Shown here: piece after piece, positions 1 to 7,111 of the stretch
How positions within the stretch are numbered: the stretch's first letter is position 1
Layout: the number at the start of each line of letters is the position of its first letter
Origin: Companilactobacillus huachuanensis
Lineage (GTDB): Bacteria > Bacillota > Bacilli > Lactobacillales > Lactobacillaceae
NCBI RefSeq assembly: GCF_005404815.1
Contig: NZ_BJDF01000007.1
Span: forward strand, 1-64,000
Direction of reading: 5' to 3'
DNA length: 64,000 bases
The notes under the pieces: generated by a model
Told to the model about the DNA's origin: nothing
Database searches by the model: none
Seen by the model: the letters and a program-made list of their open reading frames with translations, nothing else
Program-made: the position numbers and the translations under genes

Positions 1-2
1 CT

Positions 3-53
3 CTTGGACTTATAGATATGTCCGAAAAACTTGAGCTTATTCAAAATACCTAA
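3..53 (+). CDS. Group II intron-encoded protein, last 16 codons (partial)
   Basis: The frame opening at the window edge encodes a 16-residue tail (LGLIDMSEKLELIQNT) and ends in TAA a few bases before domain V. This is where the maturase/reverse transcriptase frame of a bacterial group II intron normally ends. Identification rests on position relative to domain V, since no catalytic domain is inside the window. Confidence 0.5.
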   Translation, partial: LGLIDMSEKLELIQNT

Positions 54-99
54 TTAATGAACCGCCGTATACGGAACCGTACGTACGGTGGTGTGAGAG

Positions 100-259
100 A
101 AGGCTGCTGAAAAACTCCTGAATTTTTAATTTTAAAAAATCAATTCCCATAAAACAGTTATTATTGAGTACAAAAGTGGGTGAAATTACCCAAAATAGTG
201 CTTCAAATAAAACGAAAATGGTGGATTAAATTTCTCTAATTTAGTTTTTCAGCAGCCTC
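100..259 (-). mobile_element. 160-bp MITE, copy 1 (inside group II intron)
   Basis: This non-coding 160-bp element has terminal inverted repeats GAGGCTGCTGAAAAACT (the first base here is A instead of G). It is flanked by a perfect 9-bp duplication GTGTGAGAG (91-99 and 260-268). Its reverse complement matches the element at 45129-45288 at all but about four positions, so both copies are recent. It encodes no transposase and must have been moved by one supplied elsewhere. The parent insertion sequence cannot be named from this window. Confidence 0.85.
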
Positions 260-297
260 GTGTGAGAGGTCGGTACATAAGGTACCTCCTACTCGAT

Positions 298-357
298 CAG
301 CAATTGAATACTCTCAGCTCTGGAAACGGCATACTTACCTAAACTTTCAACCTTTAG
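298..357 (-). repeat. Intergenic repeat, left part only, reverse orientation
   Basis: This is the reverse complement of the left end of the recurrent intergenic repeat: inner arm (AATTGAATACTCTCAGCTC), GGAAACGGCATAC linker and outer end CTTTCAACCTTTAG. The rest is separated by the group II intron, whose 3' boundary abuts CAGCAATTG. The repeat therefore pre-dates the intron insertion. Confidence 0.8.
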
Positions 358-430
358 TATTTTAACTAGTTTGAAAATAATATTATTACGGTGGTCCATA
401 TTACTAACCATTTCTGGAGGCAGTTAATAT

Positions 431-459
431 TTTGTTGCGGTCGTAAACTTCGCTATAAT
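431..459 (+). promoter_or_regulatory. Putative promoter of fumC
   Basis: A perfect TATAAT (454-459) lies 17 bases after TTTGTT (431-436), a weak -35. It is followed by a GGAGGG ribosome site just before the fumC ATG. No operator is evident. Confidence 0.5.
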
Positions 460-490
460 TGAGGTAATTATTTCGTTATGGAGGGAAAAT

Positions 491-1876
491 ATGTCTGATT
501 ATAGAATTGAAGAAGATACGTTAGGTGCCGTCAAAATACCATCCGAAGCACTCTGGGGTGCACAAACTGAACGCAGTCGTAATAACTTTTCAACTGGTGC
601 GAAAATGCCATTGGAAATTATCAAAGCGTTATTGCAGATAAAAAAGGCTGCTGCAATTGCTAACAAGGAAGTGCAAGCAATTGATGCTAAAAAGGCTGAT
701 TTGATTGTGGAAGCAATCGATCAACTGTTGAATCTCGATGATACTGACTTACGAAAAGATTTTCCATTGGTTGTTTATCAAACGGGTTCTGGAACGCAAA
801 CTAATATGAATGTGAACGAGGTCGTTGCTCATGTTGCCCAGAGAATCAATTCTGAAATTGAAATTTTACCAAATGATGATGTTAACCATGGGCAGAGTTC
901 CAATGATATTTTCCCAACTGCAATGAACATCACTGCTGCCATAGCAGTTGATAATCTGGAGATTTCAATTCAGCATTTAATTGATGAATTGAAACAAAAA
1001 CAAACCAAGTATTGGAAGACTGTTAAGATTGGTCGGACGCATTTGCAGGACGCAACACCACTGACTTTTGGACAAGAAGTTAGTGGTTGGGTCAGCATGC
1101 TTGAACATGATTTAGATTACCTTAAGACCTTGAACCGAACCTTAAGCGAGTTGGCAATGGGAGGGACGGCTGTCGGAACAGGATTGAACGCCGCACCACA
1201 CTTTGCCGATGAAATTGCTGAACAGATGAGTGTCGTTTATGAACATGAATTTACAGCCGAAACAAATAAATTCTTTGGATTGGCAGCACACTCGGGTTTA
1301 AACGTCGTTCACGGTGCTATTAAAACCTTGGCTAGCGATTTATTGAAGATTGCTAATGATGTTCGTTTTCTAGGTAGTGGTCCCAGATCAGGTTATGGTG
1401 AACTGAATATTCCGGCTAATGAACCAGGATCTTCAATCATGCCAGGCAAAGTTAATCCAACGCAAGCCGAGGCTATTACCATGGCTGCTGTTCGTGTTAT
1501 GGGAAATGATGTCACTATTAATGTGGCTGCCAGTCAGGGAAACTTTGAAATGAATGTTTATAAACCAGTATTAATCTATACATTTTTGGAATCAACTGAT
1601 TTATTAACTGGCACAATGTATGGTTTTGCCGACAAAATGATTGCTGGTTTGACAGTCAATGAAAAACGAATGGCAGAATTAGTTGACCGTTCTTTGATGA
1701 CTGTAACAGCGTTGTCACCACATATTGGCTATCATGAAAGTGCAGAGATTGCACAACAAGCATTGCATGATGGGACAACCTTGAAAGTGGCTGCACTTAA
1801 ATCGGGATTAGTAACTGAGGAACAATTTGATAAGTGGGTTGTACCAATTGATATGACTAATATTGAGGAGAAATAG
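491..1876 (+). CDS. fumC: Fumarate hydratase, class II
   Basis: Class II fumarase interconverts malate and fumarate in the cytosol. The 461-residue length is typical. Family landmarks are GSGTQTNMNVNEV near residues 98-110, GRTHLQDATPLTFGQE near 185 and the superfamily signature GSSIMPGKVNP near 316. The ATG follows AGGGAAAAT at good spacing. The stop is one base from the start of the downstream flavoprotein gene, so the two are almost certainly co-transcribed. Together they form a malate-fumarate-succinate reductive branch that can consume NADH. Aspartase is related, but the motif set fits fumarase better. Confidence 0.95.
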   Translation: MSDYRIEEDTLGAVKIPSEALWGAQTERSRNNFSTGAKMPLEIIKALLQIKKAAAIANKEVQAIDAKKADLIVEAIDQLLNLDDTDLRKDFPLVVYQTGSGTQTNMNVNEVVAHVAQRINSEIEILPNDDVNHGQSSNDIFPTAMNITAAIAVDNLEISIQHLIDELKQKQTKYWKTVKIGRTHLQDATPLTFGQEVSGWVSMLEHDLDYLKTLNRTLSELAMGGTAVGTGLNAAPHFADEIAEQMSVVYEHEFTAETNKFFGLAAHSGLNVVHGAIKTLASDLLKIANDVRFLGSGPRSGYGELNIPANEPGSSIMPGKVNPTQAEAITMAAVRVMGNDVTINVAASQGNFEMNVYKPVLIYTFLESTDLLTGTMYGFADKMIAGLTVNEKRMAELVDRSLMTVTALSPHIGYHESAEIAQQALHDGTTLKVAALKSGLVTEEQFDKWVVPIDMTNIEEK

Positions 1877-1877
1877 C

Positions 1878-3272
1878 ATGGCAGAAAAATTTATCTTTGA
1901 ACCAACTAAAATTGAACAATTGCAAGACCATTATGACGTTATCATTATTGGATCCGGTGGCGCAGGGTTAACGGCTGCCATTCAAGCACATGAATTAGGA
2001 CTATCACCGGTTATTTTGGAAAAGATGGATAAACTAGGTGGTAATACAAATCGCGCTTCATCTGGCATGAATGCTGCAGAAACTTCAGTTCAACTAGACC
2101 ACAAAATCGTCGATAGTTTTGAAGATTTCTATAACGAAACTTATGTTGGTGGTGGCAAGCAAAATAATACCGAATTATTGAAATTTTTCACGGAACACGG
2201 TCCTTTAGCTATCGACTGGTTGGCTCAACACGACATCAAGTTGAATGATCTGACAATCTCTGGCGGTATGAAGACGATGAGAACACACCGACCAAGTACA
2301 TTAGCGCCAATTGGTGGCTACTTGGTGACTGAATTGTTGAAGTGGATTTCCAAGGATAAAATTCAGTTGTTCGATAATATTAAAGTGACAGATTTATTGC
2401 TTGAAGATGGTCACATTGTTGGTGTTAAAGCCGATGCTGATAAAGAAATTCAAATCAAAGCTCCGACAGTAATTCTAGCTACGGGTGGTTTTGGTGCTGG
2501 TAAAGATTTATTAGCAAAATATCGTTCTGATTTATTGAATCTCCGGACAACTAATCAACCTGGAGCAACCGGGGATGGTTTGAAATTGGCTGAAAAAATT
2601 GGTGCTAAATTAGTTGATATGGATCAGGTTCAAGTTCATCCAACCGTTCAGCAGGATACACCGCATGCTTTCTTGATTGGTGAAGCTGTTCGAGGTGAGG
2701 GAGCAATCTTGGTCAATAACGATGGCCAACGTTTCGTTAATGAATTGAATACTAGAAAGAATGTTACGAAAGCAATTGATGATTTAGGTGGTACTGGTGC
2801 GTACTTGATTTTTGACCGTGAGATTAGAAATCGAGTAAAGGCTATTGAGTTTTATGATCACGTTGGTTTAGTAACAACTGGGCAAACAGTTGCCAAATTG
2901 GCAGCCGAAATTAATATTGATGCTGACAAATTAGTACAGACTGTGTCAGAGTGGAATCAAGCAGTTAAAAATCATAATGATCCAGCTTTCAATCGTACGA
3001 CTGGTATGGAAAGAGATATTTCTGACGGACCATTTTATGCAATTCACATAGCACCAGCCGTTCACTATACAATGGGCGGTGTGGCTATCAATCACCAGAC
3101 TCAAGTTCTTAATGAAGACGGTAATGCTATTGCTGGGTTGTATGCAGCCGGAGAAGTTGTCGGTGGATTACATGGAAATAATCGTATTGGCGGTAATTCA
3201 ATTGCCGAAACAGTTATTTTTGGCCGTCAGGCTGGGCAACAGGTATTTAAATATTTGAATTCTGAGCATTAA
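1878..3272 (+). CDS. FAD-dependent fumarate reductase / flavocytochrome c-type flavoprotein
   Basis: This soluble FAD-binding protein of about 464 residues probably reduces fumarate to succinate. The N-terminus carries the dinucleotide fold IIGSGGAGLTAAIQA. Later motifs typical of the fumarate reductase flavoprotein family are GEAVRGEGAILVN, YTMGGVAIN and the C-terminal GNSIAETVIFGRQAG. I chose the ATG at 1878 because GAGGAG (1865-1870) precedes it; a TTG at 1863 lies inside fumC without a site. It has no FMN-binding or cytochrome domain and no iron-sulfur subunit is nearby, so it is a single-polypeptide type. The electron donor is not evident. Confidence 0.88.
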   Translation: MAEKFIFEPTKIEQLQDHYDVIIIGSGGAGLTAAIQAHELGLSPVILEKMDKLGGNTNRASSGMNAAETSVQLDHKIVDSFEDFYNETYVGGGKQNNTELLKFFTEHGPLAIDWLAQHDIKLNDLTISGGMKTMRTHRPSTLAPIGGYLVTELLKWISKDKIQLFDNIKVTDLLLEDGHIVGVKADADKEIQIKAPTVILATGGFGAGKDLLAKYRSDLLNLRTTNQPGATGDGLKLAEKIGAKLVDMDQVQVHPTVQQDTPHAFLIGEAVRGEGAILVNNDGQRFVNELNTRKNVTKAIDDLGGTGAYLIFDREIRNRVKAIEFYDHVGLVTTGQTVAKLAAEINIDADKLVQTVSEWNQAVKNHNDPAFNRTTGMERDISDGPFYAIHIAPAVHYTMGGVAINHQTQVLNEDGNAIAGLYAAGEVVGGLHGNNRIGGNSIAETVIFGRQAGQQVFKYLNSEH

Positions 3273-3299
3273 ATCTAATACAACACTTTATTTCGGGAT

Positions 3300-3336
3300 A
3301 AAAATTCATAATTTTTAAAAATTATGAATTTTTTTA
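3300..3336. terminator. AT-only intrinsic terminator after the fumarase operon
   Basis: A nearly perfect hairpin made only of A, T and one C/G pair (AAAAATTCATAATTTTT with its complement) ends in a T run. It lies 27 bases after the flavoprotein stop and just upstream of the tetR operator. Confidence 0.75.
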
Positions 3337-3344
3337 TTGATTTT

Positions 3345-3364
3345 AACTGAACGATGGTTTAGTA
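3345..3364. promoter_or_regulatory. TetR operator, copy 1 (upstream of its own gene)
   Basis: The core TGAACGATGGTTTA (3348-3361) is an inverted repeat with 5-bp arms and a 4-base centre, with one mismatch. It lies immediately upstream of the tetR gene. A near-identical sequence lies upstream of the SDR gene, so the motif marks the likely binding site of the regulator encoded between them. Confidence 0.72.
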
Positions 3365-3371
3365 TAGGGCC

Positions 3372-3950
3372 ATGCGAAAAATAGACGAAGCTAAAAAACA
3401 AGCAATTACCAAAGCAGTTTTTCAAATAACGTACGATGAAGGTATCACGAATCTTTCGATTGCTAAGATTGCTCGACAAGTTGGTATCAGTAAGGCGACA
3501 ATGTATGTTTACTATGTTGACAAGACAGATATGCTTAGCAAAATTTTTTTGGAAGTGAAGCAGTTAATGGATACGGGATTGGATGAAAAGATGAAAAGTT
3601 CTTTGCCATTCAATCAACGAGCTTATAATGCTGTTTCTCATTTTGCAGAAGGTTTTGTTGAGTATCCGTATGAGGCCAATTTTATGCGGGCAATTATGTC
3701 TAATCCGGCTTTAGTTAATGATGGTGTGATTGAGCAGTCTCAAAAATTGGTGCAGTCATTGTATGATTTATTCGCCGAAGGTGTGGAAAACGGTCATTGG
3801 ATCACCAATGATATGGAAATTCTAACTGCCATCATTTTTTCGCCAGTTGTAGAATTTACCGAGAATTACTTTCGAATGGGGCAGCCAGTGCCTAAAGATA
3901 AACTGACAGAACTAATTGATATTTTGATAAGTACGAATGTAGTCGAATAA
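3372..3950 (+). CDS. TetR/AcrR family transcriptional regulator
   Basis: This is a 192-residue repressor with an N-terminal helix-turn-helix (NLSIAKIARQVGISKATMYVYYVDK, residues about 25-50) and a variable C-terminal ligand domain. It sits between two copies of the operator TGAAC-N4-GTTCA, one before its own start and one before the SDR gene. It therefore probably autoregulates and represses the SDR gene until an unknown ligand relieves it. The ribosome site (TAGGGC) is weak, consistent with low expression. The two genes form a regulator-target unit common among stress-responsive oxidoreductases. Confidence 0.9.
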   Translation: MRKIDEAKKQAITKAVFQITYDEGITNLSIAKIARQVGISKATMYVYYVDKTDMLSKIFLEVKQLMDTGLDEKMKSSLPFNQRAYNAVSHFAEGFVEYPYEANFMRAIMSNPALVNDGVIEQSQKLVQSLYDLFAEGVENGHWITNDMEILTAIIFSPVVEFTENYFRMGQPVPKDKLTELIDILISTNVVE

Positions 3951-3973
3951 AATCGGCTTTTTATTTAAAAAAT

Positions 3974-3993
3974 AACTGAACGATAGTTCACTA
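3974..3993. promoter_or_regulatory. TetR operator, copy 2 (upstream of SDR gene)
   Basis: TGAACGATAGTTCA (3977-3990) has perfect 5-bp inverted arms around GATA. It ends 17 bases before the SDR start codon, overlapping the region where the polymerase or ribosome must load. Fourteen of the 20 bases around it repeat the first operator without change. Confidence 0.78.
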
Positions 3994-4007
3994 AAGGGAG
4001 AATCATT

Positions 4008-4820
4008 ATGACAAAAGTAGCAATTATTACAGGAATTTCATCAGGAATGGGTCACGCAGCCGCATTATATTTCCAAGAACAAGGTTTTGAAGTTTACGGT
4101 GGAGCCAGAAGAATGTCACGGATGCAAGATTTAGCTGATAAAGGAATCCATGTCCAAGAATTAGATTTGACTGACAAGTTATCAATTCGTCAATTGGTTG
4201 ATCATACCGTAAAGGAACAAGGTCAAATTGATGTTTTGATAAATAATGCTGGATATGGAGAATATGGTCCGTTAGAAGAAGTACCAACAGAAAATGCCAA
4301 AAAACAATTTGAAGTGAATCTTTTTGGTGCCAATGAAATTACACAATTTGTTTTACCAGTAATGCGTCGTCAAGGATACGGTCGAATCGTGAATGTTTCA
4401 TCAATCGGTGGAGATCTTTATACGCCATTGGGTGGTTGGTATCATGCAACTAAGGCCGGTATTAATATGTGGTCGGATGTGTTAGATATGGAAGTTAAAC
4501 CATTTGGAATTCGTTCAGTTATTGTACAACCAGGTGGAACTGATACAGAGTGGGAAACAGTGGCGCTCAGTAATGCCCGTAAGAATTTACAAGAAGATTC
4601 ACCATATGAACCTTTGGTAAGCCGTGCTGAGAAATTGACGGAGAATATGAATTTTGGTGCTACAGCTGAAGATCTAGCTCACGTATTTTATAAAGCAGCA
4701 ACGGATGTAAGACCAAAACGACGTTACTTTAATTCAATTACTGATCATGCAACAGTAATCTTTGCACGAACAATGCCTAATGCTTATCGGGCGATTGTTT
4801 CTAGAATAATTAACAATTAA
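4008..4820 (+). CDS. Short-chain dehydrogenase/reductase
   Basis: This classical SDR of 270 residues reduces or oxidises a carbonyl/alcohol with NAD(P). Visible motifs are the nucleotide-binding TGISSGMG (residues about 8-15), NNAGYGEYG near 80-88, catalytic Ser in VSSIGG and the YHATK active site (Tyr and Lys) near residue 145. The Arg-rich stretch after the second strand (GGARRMSRM) suggests NADP preference. The substrate is unknown. It starts at ATG after AAGGGAG and is preceded by a TetR operator. The intergenic repeat begins 40 bases after the stop. Confidence 0.9.
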   Translation: MTKVAIITGISSGMGHAAALYFQEQGFEVYGGARRMSRMQDLADKGIHVQELDLTDKLSIRQLVDHTVKEQGQIDVLINNAGYGEYGPLEEVPTENAKKQFEVNLFGANEITQFVLPVMRRQGYGRIVNVSSIGGDLYTPLGGWYHATKAGINMWSDVLDMEVKPFGIRSVIVQPGGTDTEWETVALSNARKNLQEDSPYEPLVSRAEKLTENMNFGATAEDLAHVFYKAATDVRPKRRYFNSITDHATVIFARTMPNAYRAIVSRIINN

Positions 4821-4860
4821 TGATCTTGAATATTCCAACTGAAAATTTGTATTTATATAT

Positions 4861-5168
4861 CTAAGGCCGAAAGTATGCCGTTTCCAGAGCTGAGAGTATT
4901 CAATTGCTGCGCGGAACGGCCCGAGCCTGGGAAGCGGTCTCGAACCTCGGTTGAAGCCTCGCAAAACCCGCGAGTTTTCAACGCGCCCGGTGGTGTAATT
5001 GCTGAAGCAATAACGCCACTTTCGCTGCAAATGAATACTCTCAGCTCTTCCAACTAGTTTATTTTTATATGGAAGGAATAATAAATGAAAACGTCTAATT
5101 ATTTAAATAAATTAACTCTGGGTCTGTAACAACAACGGGTATATTAAATTTTTACATTCCAACGTATA
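4861..5168 (+). repeat. Intergenic repeat, long copy, after the SDR gene
   Basis: This long member of the repeat family has a decayed left end (CTAAGGCCGAAAG). The inner arms are GAGCTGAGAGTATTC (left) and GAATACTCTCAGCTC (right). They enclose a hairpin CTCGC...GCGAG flanked by GTTGAA/TTCAAC, then a second hairpin GTGGTGT-AATTGC...GCAAT-ACGCCAC. The AT-rich right tail ends in a decayed TTTTTACATTCCAACG. It lies between the SDR stop and a terminator hairpin. Short frames across it are by-products of the palindromes and are not genes. Confidence 0.9.
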
Positions 5169-5236
5169 AAAAAGCTGTTTCTCACTTACAGCCTGTATTA
5201 ACGGCCTTGGTCCAAGTGAAAAGCAACTTTTTTTCA
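5168..5236. terminator. Bidirectional terminator between SDR/repeat and HAD gene
   Basis: A long imperfect hairpin (AAAAAAGCTGTTTCTCACTT with AAGTGAAAAGCAACTTTTTTT) is bounded by A and T runs. It can end transcripts of the SDR gene plus repeat from the left and of the HAD gene from the right. Confidence 0.7.
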
Positions 5237-5244
5237 GCACAATT

Positions 5245-5871
5245 TTAAACTAACTTAATCAAATCAGTTGGGTTCTGCAATAGATAATCAACTTTAGAAA
5301 ATTCAGGATTATCTTTAGCGCCCCAACTAGCCAAAGCAAATTCTACATTGGCATTTCGAGCACATTGAAAATCGTAAATTGAATCCCCGATATATAAGGT
5401 TTCAGCAGGATCGATTTGAAGTGTGTCGATGGCCTTGAGGATGGGTTCTGGATTTGGTTTATGAAGCTTTGTTTTTGACGCAGTGATGAAAGTTGAAAAG
5501 TATTTCTCAAGTTCAAAATTGTTCAATACTAAGCGCATTTCTTGATTGGTTCTTGAGGTAACAACACCTAGCTGAACTTTTTTTGCGGTTAATTGTTGCA
5601 GCATGGATGTGATACCGTCGAATAATTCGGAATAATGAAACATTTTATGATCATTTTGTTCCCATAACGTCAATAATTCTTTACTCTGTTGTGGACTATT
5701 GGAATATTTTTGAACGGCTTTAGTTCCCGGAATACCCAAGACATAGAAAAGTTCTTCAGCCGCTGGTTCAATATTTAAAGTATCTTTTAAAGTTTTTTGC
5801 CATGACTTAATGATAGTTTTTTCAGTATCGACAAGGGTTCCATCGACGTCAAACAAAATTGTTTTTGACAT
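5245..5871 (-). CDS. HAD-superfamily phosphatase (phosphoglycolate phosphatase-like)
   Basis: This HAD hydrolase of about 208 residues has motif I FDVDGTLVDTE at the N-terminus, motif II in VTSRTN, motif III lysine near KTKLHKPNPEP and motif IV YIGDSIYDFQCA. The cap sits between motifs I and II, as in the Gph/PpaX group. It dephosphorylates a small phosphorylated metabolite that the sequence does not identify. I prefer the start at 5871, with AAGGAG at 5881-5886, over an ATG at 5892 that overlaps the upstream gene. It follows the DeoR-type regulator by a few bases, so the two form an operon. Confidence 0.85.
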   Translation of the reverse strand: MSKTILFDVDGTLVDTEKTIIKSWQKTLKDTLNIEPAAEELFYVLGIPGTKAVQKYSNSPQQSKELLTLWEQNDHKMFHYSELFDGITSMLQQLTAKKVQLGVVTSRTNQEMRLVLNNFELEKYFSTFITASKTKLHKPNPEPILKAIDTLQIDPAETLYIGDSIYDFQCARNANVEFALASWGAKDNPEFSKVDYLLQNPTDLIKLV

Positions 5872-5884
5872 AAATAATTTCTCC

Positions 5885-6637
5885 TTAGACATAAACCATT
5901 TGAGTTTTAGATTTTAATAAGCGATTCTCTAACTTTTGAGGCAAGTGACTGTTGGTGATTATGTAGTCAATTTGATCAAGGTTGAGAACTTTAAAATTGT
6001 GTTTAACATTAACTTTGCTACTATCCAGAAGTAGAACTAATTTCTTAGATTGTTTGCGAATCTTAGCCTTGTAATCGATATCGTCATCATAAGCGTAGTA
6101 AATACCTTCTTCATCAATACCTACGCTACTCAAGAATGCATAGTCGAAAGTATAATTTTCCAAATCTAGACAGGGTCTAGTTCCAGTGACACAGCGTTTT
6201 TCAGCATCCAAATTTCCTCCAATAATTCGAGCTCGACAAGGCGAATTACGTATTAATTGATCGGCAATGTCGAGTGAGTTAGTTACAGCAAAGAGATTTT
6301 GGTTAGTTAGATATTTCGGCATAAATTCGACTGTTGTAGAAACATCTAAATAAATTTGCGTGGCTTGATTGGCGTAGATGGCAGCTTTTTGAGCAAGCTC
6401 TCGTTTGGAATTAACGTAATCGTCGCTTCGTTCTAAATAACCGTCCAACTTTTTGAAAGTGTTGGGCATGCTGATGCCACCATAACTTCGTTCAACCAAA
6501 TTATTTTCAGTTAACTTGACGATATCGCGGCGGGCAGTGTCACGTGAAGAATTAGTTAAATCAATAATTTCCTTAAGTGTTAGAGTTTGTTTTTCTTGAA
6601 GGGCTTTTAAAATTAAATCTAAACGTTCTTTTTGCAT
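5885..6637 (-). CDS. DeoR family transcriptional regulator
   Basis: This repressor has about 250 residues. Its N-terminal winged helix-turn-helix (RLDLILKALQEKQTLTLKEI, then SSRDTARRDIVKL) is typical of DeoR regulators of sugar-phosphate pathways. The C-terminal sensor domain contains YLDVSTTVEFMPKYL and DYAFLSSVGIDEEGIYY, matching the sugar-phosphate-binding DeoRC fold. The start at 6637 has GGAG upstream; a longer frame to 6685 lacks a site. The downstream HAD phosphatase is probably co-transcribed and may act on the effector or a related sugar phosphate. Confidence 0.88.
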   Translation of the reverse strand: MQKERLDLILKALQEKQTLTLKEIIDLTNSSRDTARRDIVKLTENNLVERSYGGISMPNTFKKLDGYLERSDDYVNSKRELAQKAAIYANQATQIYLDVSTTVEFMPKYLTNQNLFAVTNSLDIADQLIRNSPCRARIIGGNLDAEKRCVTGTRPCLDLENYTFDYAFLSSVGIDEEGIYYAYDDDIDYKAKIRKQSKKLVLLLDSSKVNVKHNFKVLNLDQIDYIITNSHLPQKLENRLLKSKTQMVYV

Positions 6638-6844
6638 AAGTAATCTCCATATACGTGAGGTACTAGTTAAATATGTTGTCTCCAAATCTGATAGTATTTA
6701 CGTGCTGTTATAGCCTCGATTGGAATACTAAGAATACTTCAATATTAAAACTAACTTTTAACCAGAACCGTGTGCATCATCATATTTAAGCTGCAATAAG
6801 TAATTGCCTTAATAGTAGCTTATTATGACTTATAATACAATAAC
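6638..6844. other. Non-coding region upstream of the DeoR gene
   Basis: AT-rich sequence with no supportable gene. It must hold the promoter of the leftward DeoR-HAD operon, but I could not choose a convincing -35/-10 pair. The rest of the gap to 7111 is a terminator and a reverse copy of the intergenic repeat. Confidence 0.4.
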
Positions 6845-6920
6845 AAAAAAAGAAGGCTTTTTCATTTGGAATCGTAATTAAATTTTACGTGGTCCAAAAT
6901 GAAAAATGACTTCTTTTTTA
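6845..6920. terminator. Long terminator hairpin after the PTS operon and its repeat
   Basis: The outer stem AAAAAAGAAG...CTTCTTTTTT continues as TTTTCATTTGGA with TCCAAAATGAAAA. An inner CGTAA/TTACG helix completes it. It is symmetric enough to act in both directions. For the leftward PTS operon it comes after the reverse-oriented repeat, so the repeat would be part of the transcript. Confidence 0.72.
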
Positions 6921-6947
6921 TTATCAGTAATGTATGAGGCTAGTTGA

Positions 6948-7088
6948 CAATTTATTTAAATAGTCATAAGTCTTAGTTTTATTGTTCCTGTCATAAAAAA
7001 GATAAATTAGTTGGAAAAGCTGAGAGTATTCAATTACACCACCGGTCGTACCGCTCAGCATATGAATACTCTCAGCTCTGGAAACGGC
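6948..7088 (-). repeat. Intergenic repeat, reverse, internally deleted
   Basis: Read on the minus strand, it begins 23 bases after the stop of the PTS gene with GCCGTTTCCAGAGCTG. Complete 15-bp inner arms enclose a shortened core that keeps GGTACG and CCGGTGGTGTAATTG but lacks both full hairpins. The AT-rich tail follows. The orientation matches the gene it follows, as for most copies. No outer ends are recognisable. Confidence 0.82.
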
Positions 7089-7111
7089 GCACCACATGTT
7101 ATCAATAATTA

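Larger units (their letters stand above)
1..297 (+). mobile_element. Group II intron, 3' end (domains V and VI), split by a MITE
   Basis: The 3' end of a bacterial group II intron enters from the left edge. Positions 60-91 fold as a domain V: a 9-bp lower helix (ACCGCCGTA with TACGGTGGT), a 2-nt CG bulge, a TACG/CGTA upper helix and a GAAC loop. After the inserted MITE, domain VI resumes (GGTCGGTACATAAGGTACC) and the intron appears to end at TCGAT near 297. The next base continues an intergenic repeat (reverse orientation), so the intron sits inside that repeat. The MITE and its duplicated target interrupt the link between domains V and VI, so splicing is probably impaired. Confidence 0.72.

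Noticed and set aside
4027-4287. Opposite-strand frames inside the SDR, thrC, pstC, ATPase and other genes
   Set aside because: They are shadows of strongly supported coding frames and lack ribosome sites or recognisable domains.
4900-5030. tRNA-like or rRNA-derived origin of the repeat core (GGTCTCGAACC resembles a T-arm)
   Set aside because: The resemblance is limited to a short string. No acceptor stem or anticodon arm can be drawn, and the hairpin order does not fit a tRNA.
4875-5057. Open frames of about 60-100 codons within repeat copies (also at 16649-16837, 23734-23919, 51846-52037 and on opposite strands)
   Set aside because: They recur only because the repeat recurs, have no ribosome sites and use both strands of palindromic DNA. 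The repeats are non-coding.
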